DNA of 64,000 bases, taken from contig JANSYI010000012.1 of NCBI GenBank assembly GCA_024742475.1, positions 1 through 64,000 of the forward strand, in the 5' to 3' direction. Positions 61,632 to 64,000 of the stretch are shown here, piece after piece. Numbering within the stretch: position 1 is the stretch's first letter; each line of letters begins with the position of its first letter. The DNA comes from a bacterium (GTDB lineage: Bacteria > Myxococcota_A > Polyangia > Nannocystales > Nannocystaceae). A model generated the notes under the pieces. The model saw only the letters and a list, made by a program, of their open reading frames with translations, made no database searches and was not told where the DNA came from. Position numbers and translations under genes: made by a program.

Positions 61632-62045
61632 TCAGCCGATCGCGTCGCGGAGCTTGCTCGCGAGCTCCTCGCCCGCGCCGCCGTCGAGGCTGGCCGAGGG
61701 CCAGCGAATGCCCAGACCCGAGGACTCGTTGGGCTTGGGAATGACGTGAAAGTGGACGTGAAAGACGGCTTGGTGCGCCCGCGGACCGTTGTTCTGCAGG
61801 ATGTTGTATTGGTCGCAGCCGGTCACCTCCATGACGGCGCGAGCGATGCGAGGCAGCACGCGGCCGAGCGCCGCGGCCGCCTCGTCGCTGAGCTCGTGCA
61901 GGTACGCCTTGCGCTCCTTGGGGATGACGAGCGTGTGTCCGAGCGCGAGCGGTCCGATGTCCAAGAACGCGAGCACGTGCTCGTCCTCGTACACTTTGTG
62001 GCAGGGGATGTCGCCCTCGAGGATCTTGTCGAAGATGGTGCTCAT
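61632..62045 (-). CDS. HIT family protein (HinT type)
   Basis: 137 residues. The histidine triad is HVHFHVIP, with His96, His98 and His100; IFDKILEGDIPCHKVYED and LDIGPLALGHTLVIPK are typical. HinT-type enzymes hydrolyse purine nucleotide phosphoramidates. The C-terminal 30 residues are slightly longer than in E. coli HinT. It is divergent from the membrane protein at 62110 with 64 bp between. Confidence 0.95.
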   Translation of the reverse strand: MSTIFDKILEGDIPCHKVYEDEHVLAFLDIGPLALGHTLVIPKERKAYLHELSDEAAAALGRVLPRIARAVMEVTGCDQYNILQNNGPRAHQAVFHVHFHVIPKPNESSGLGIRWPSASLDGGAGEELASKLRDAIG

Positions 62046-62095
62046 GGCCGGTGCGCCGAGGATGGAGGACGACTCGCGCCTTGTCGAATCGCTGG

Positions 62096-62101
62096 TATGC
62101 T
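62096..62101 (+). promoter_or_regulatory. -10 box TATGCT, 8 nt before GTG 62110
   Basis: TANNNT with 8 nt to the GTG; favours GTG 62110 over the in-frame ATG 62062. Confidence 0.5.
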
Positions 62102-62109
62102 CCTTCGCG

Positions 62110-62655
62110 GTGAACGAGCGGACGTTGTTGATCCTGGCCGCGCTCGGGGCCTCCGTGGTCGCCTACGCCGTCTACGCCTTGCTCACGCGCAGCATGGTGG
62201 AGCAGCCGGCCCCCGCCGCCGCCTCCGTCACGGCGCCAGCGGAGGCCGAAGACGAGCCCCGGCCCGCGCCGCCGCGCAGGTCCAAGGATCGAGCGACACC
62301 GCCCGCGCCGCGGCCACAGGTCGCGCGAATGCCTCCCCAAACCGCAGACGACCCCGCCGGAGGCCCCCCGCCCACGCTCCCCAAACCCTCGGTCACCCTC
62401 GAGGAGGCGCGCGAAGACTACGACGCGTTCGTCGAAGAGCTCGAGCGAGAGCTGCAGCGCAACGAGGAGACCGGCAAGCCCCTCGCGAACGAGCACTGGG
62501 TCGAGTACTACGCCCGCACACACGAGGTCATGGACCCCCTGCGCTACTACCTGAGCTTCGGCACCGACGCCCAAAAGAAAGAGGTCGGAGACCTCGACGA
62601 AGCCCTCCGCACCCTCATGTCCGACCTCCAAAAAGACCCCACCACCCAAGACTGA
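62110..62655 (+). CDS. Membrane-anchored protein with Pro-rich linker
   Basis: 181 residues from GTG 62110, chosen because of the -10 box 8 nt upstream. Residues 4-23 form a membrane anchor (TLLILAALGASVVAYAVYALL). An Ala/Pro/Arg-rich linker of about 60 residues follows, then a helical C-terminal domain of about 80 residues (EEAREDYDAFVEELERELQRNEETG, WVEYYARTHEVMDPLRYYL). No family recognised. The tandem repeat array begins about 33 bp after its stop. Confidence 0.6.
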   Translation: MNERTLLILAALGASVVAYAVYALLTRSMVEQPAPAAASVTAPAEAEDEPRPAPPRRSKDRATPPAPRPQVARMPPQTADDPAGGPPPTLPKPSVTLEEAREDYDAFVEELERELQRNEETGKPLANEHWVEYYARTHEVMDPLRYYLSFGTDAQKKEVGDLDEALRTLMSDLQKDPTTQD

Positions 62656-62687
62656 CCTCCCGCCCACCGAGCCCCAACCACCGCCTC

Positions 62688-62990
62688 CAGTGCGCGGCGA
62701 GCAACGCGAGCAGGAGCCCGACAGGGCGACCGTTGGAGGACACCGCCTCCAGCGCGCGGCGAGCAACGCGAGCAGGAGCCCGACAGGGCGCCCGTTGAAC
62801 GACACCGCCTCCCATGCACGCGGTGACCCAACCACCGCCTCCCATGCGCGGCGAGCAACGCGAGCAGGAGCCCGACAGGGCGCCCGTTGGAGGGGAACAC
62901 CGCCTCCCATGCGCGCGGTGAACCAACCACCGCCTCCCATGCGCGGCGAGCAACGCGAGCAGGAGCCCGACAGGGCGACCGTTGGAGGGG
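62688..62990. repeat. Tandem array of GC-rich repeats (four cores)
   Basis: The core GCGAGCAACGCGAGCAGGAG (continuing CCCGACAGGGCG) starts at 62697, 62759, 62851 and 62946, so the spacing is 62, 92 and 95 bp. Between cores lie variants of CACCGCCTCCCATGCGCG and CCGTTGGAGG. Cores contain the small stem GCCC-GACA-GGGC. The array fills the space between the convergent genes at 62655 and 63042 together with the next hairpin pair; no gene is seen. Confidence 0.85.
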
Positions 62991-63042
62991 GAAGCGAAGG
63001 CAGCTTCGCTGCCGCAGCGGGGGAACCTTCCGAAGGTTCCCC
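62991..63042. repeat. Paired-hairpin repeat, copy at the end of the tandem array
   Basis: GAAGCGAAG, stem 1 GGCAGC-TTC-GCTGCC (62999-63013), GCAGCGG, stem 2 GGGGAACCTT-CCG-AAGGTTCCCC (63020-63042). Both stems are perfect and different in sequence from those at 20.97-21.15 kb. It directly abuts the stop of the minus-strand barrel gene. Confidence 0.8.
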
Positions 63043-63731
63043 TAAAACCAATGACTGAACCCGACCGCGAAGCTCGTGCTGATCGTCGTGTCCCGGTATC
63101 GCCAGCTGCTCGAGGCGACGTCGGCTTCGCCCGAGGCGGGCGCGAGCGGACGGACGAGGTTCCAGCGCTGGTCGATGCCCGCCTTCGCGTCGAAGGAGAT
63201 CGCCTCGGTGATGAACACGTGTGTTCCCAGACCTCCGCCCCAGGTCGGGTACCAGGTGCGGGGGCCGACCGCGCGTACGCCGTCATCGGCGGAGCGCAGC
63301 GTGTTGGACCGTCCCGCGCCGAAGCGCAGGTAGCCGAACGGGCGCACGTTGCGGTCGCGCGCGAAGAACACCTGTGCGAACGGGCTGAACCCGCCGCGGA
63401 GCGTCGCGGTGGCGTCGGGACCCGGTTCGACCGCCCAGTCCACCCGCCCTCCGATCGCGAGGTACTCGCTCAGCGCGAAGCTGGCCGAGAGGCCACCGGG
63501 GATGCGTCGGTAGCCGAACACGCCCGCGGTCTGGTCGCGTAGCCACAGCTCGCCCTGCGCCTGCGGAGTGAGGACCGTGCCCTGCCAGTACGCGGCTTCG
63601 AGGTCGAACGCGATCCTGCCGCGGCCTGCGATGTCGCCGGACCCCGGCATCGGAGCGGGCTTCGCGTGCACGGGCGAGGTCCAAAGCGGGCAGAGCACAA
63701 GCCCGCATCCGACGACCCAACCACCACGCAT
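63042..63731 (-). CDS. Small outer-membrane beta-barrel protein
   Basis: 229 residues from ATG 63731, fixed by a TATCAT box 6 nt upstream. A signal peptide (residues 1-22, ending VHAKP) is followed by amphipathic strands (GRIAFDLEAAYWQGTVL, LSEYLAIGGRVDWAV, VRPFGYLRFGAGRSN) and a terminal STSFAVGFSHWF, the aromatic C-terminus recognised by the Bam complex. It resembles OmpA/OmpW-sized barrels. Function unknown. Confidence 0.75.
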   Translation of the reverse strand: MRGGWVVGCGLVLCPLWTSPVHAKPAPMPGSGDIAGRGRIAFDLEAAYWQGTVLTPQAQGELWLRDQTAGVFGYRRIPGGLSASFALSEYLAIGGRVDWAVEPGPDATATLRGGFSPFAQVFFARDRNVRPFGYLRFGAGRSNTLRSADDGVRAVGPRTWYPTWGGGLGTHVFITEAISFDAKAGIDQRWNLVRPLAPASGEADVASSSWRYRDTTISTSFAVGFSHWF

Positions 63732-63737
63732 GCCCCC

Positions 63738-63743
63738 ATGATA
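63738..63743 (-). promoter_or_regulatory. -10 box TATCAT, 6 nt before ATG 63731
   Basis: Minus-strand TANNNT with exactly 6 nt to the ATG; it excludes the longer upstream start. Confidence 0.5.
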
Positions 63744-63818
63744 GCGAAGCCGAGCGGCGGGCGGGGCGTCACGGGAGGAATTCAACCCGGCGCGTGAACG
63801 CGCTATCACTGGCCACGC

Positions 63819-64000
63819 ATGAGTGAGATCGACGGATCCTTCTCCGCAGAGACGCTGGACCAGGCGTTCACACAGATGCTTCGCGACGCGGAGCCCGACG
63901 CCAGCTCTGCGGCCGGAGACCGATTGGCATCGGTGCTCTCAGCCGACGACGCGTTGGCACTCTTCGATGCCCAGTTGACGAGCCGTCACCTCGACTTTGC
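63819..64000 (+). CDS. N-terminal part of a probable TPP-dependent E1 dehydrogenase (runs past window end)
   Basis: Sixty codons are visible from ATG 63819, with TATCAC about 9 nt upstream. The end of the visible part, LFDAQLTSRHLDFA, resembles the start of the 2-oxoacid dehydrogenase E1 / TPP enzymes in which (A/S)QL-x-SRHLD is followed by a YTIGS-GHE motif. The diagnostic part lies outside the window, so this is a tentative family call. Confidence 0.45.
   Translation, partial: MSEIDGSFSAETLDQAFTQMLRDAEPDASSAAGDRLASVLSADDALALFDAQLTSRHLDF

Noticed and set aside
62688..62990. CRISPR-like array
   Set aside because: Spacing between cores is uneven (62, 92, 95 bp), intervening sequence is itself repetitive, and no cas gene is present.

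Overview
The window is high-GC bacterial DNA with short intergenic spaces and many convergent or divergent gene pairs. The gene content points to a myxobacterium (Myxococcota), most likely of the Nannocystales type. The signs are several lipoproteins whose lipobox cysteine is followed by Ser/Thr/Asp/Gly-rich linkers and cysteine-rich modules, a eukaryotic-type Ser/Thr kinase with a PP2C phosphatase, FHA and LysM proteins, an MXAN_5187-like protein, a MoxR/DUF58/BatA stress operon and an ECF sigma operon. The taxonomic call is inference from content; there is no rRNA or tRNA gene in the window.

Layout. 1-5.6 kb: a minus-strand run of a membrane sensor-like protein, peptide deformylase, a SirB1-like protein, a LETM1-like protein with an EF-hand and a TonB-like protein. 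5.7-10.3 kb: a tightly overlapping plus-strand operon, comEC-like / FHA / selA / mutM. 10.3-19.5 kb: lipoproteins, pyrC, a cytochrome P450, selB, a Ser/Thr kinase and a LysM-M74 endopeptidase. 19.5-21.2 kb: a Cys-rich C2-domain lipoprotein and a dense block of hairpin repeats, then a PP2C phosphatase. 22-26 kb: cinA-recA convergent with radA. 26-31.3 kb: a CpxP-like protein, a large outer-membrane protein, nagZ and thyA-folA. 31.3-41.2 kb: a palindromic element, lipoproteins, the BatA/DUF58/MoxR operon, and a rhodanese-ThiF protein. 41.3-55 kb: a class V aminotransferase, a 5'-3' exonuclease, a CBM9/DUF5916 protein, an SRAP protein, a cyanophycinase-like protein, the rubrerythrin/Fe-S/DUF3501 operon, an OB-fold exonuclease, icd, alkB and a second palindromic element. 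55-64 kb: a lipase-like lipoprotein, a second LysM-M74 endopeptidase, the ECF sigma operon, a HIT protein, tandem repeats and the start of a probable TPP-dependent E1 dehydrogenase.

Three patterns run across the window. (1) Seventeen genes carry a TANNNT box only 6-9 nt before the start codon, as expected for leaderless or nearly leaderless transcripts. (2) Two palindromic elements of 163 and 162 bp sit between convergent genes exactly at CTAG stop-codon sites; a third convergent pair shares one CTAG without an element. (3) A family of paired hairpins framed by GAAGCGAAG and GCAGCGAG motifs lies at gene ends, and its stems differ in sequence but stay complementary.

Functionally the window joins DNA uptake and recombination (comEC-like, cinA, recA, radA), DNA repair (mutM, SRAP, alkB, two nucleases), nucleotide synthesis (pyrC, thyA, folA), selenocysteine decoding (selA, selB), oxidative stress (rubrerythrin operon) and cell-envelope remodelling (nagZ, two M74 peptidases, outer-membrane proteins).
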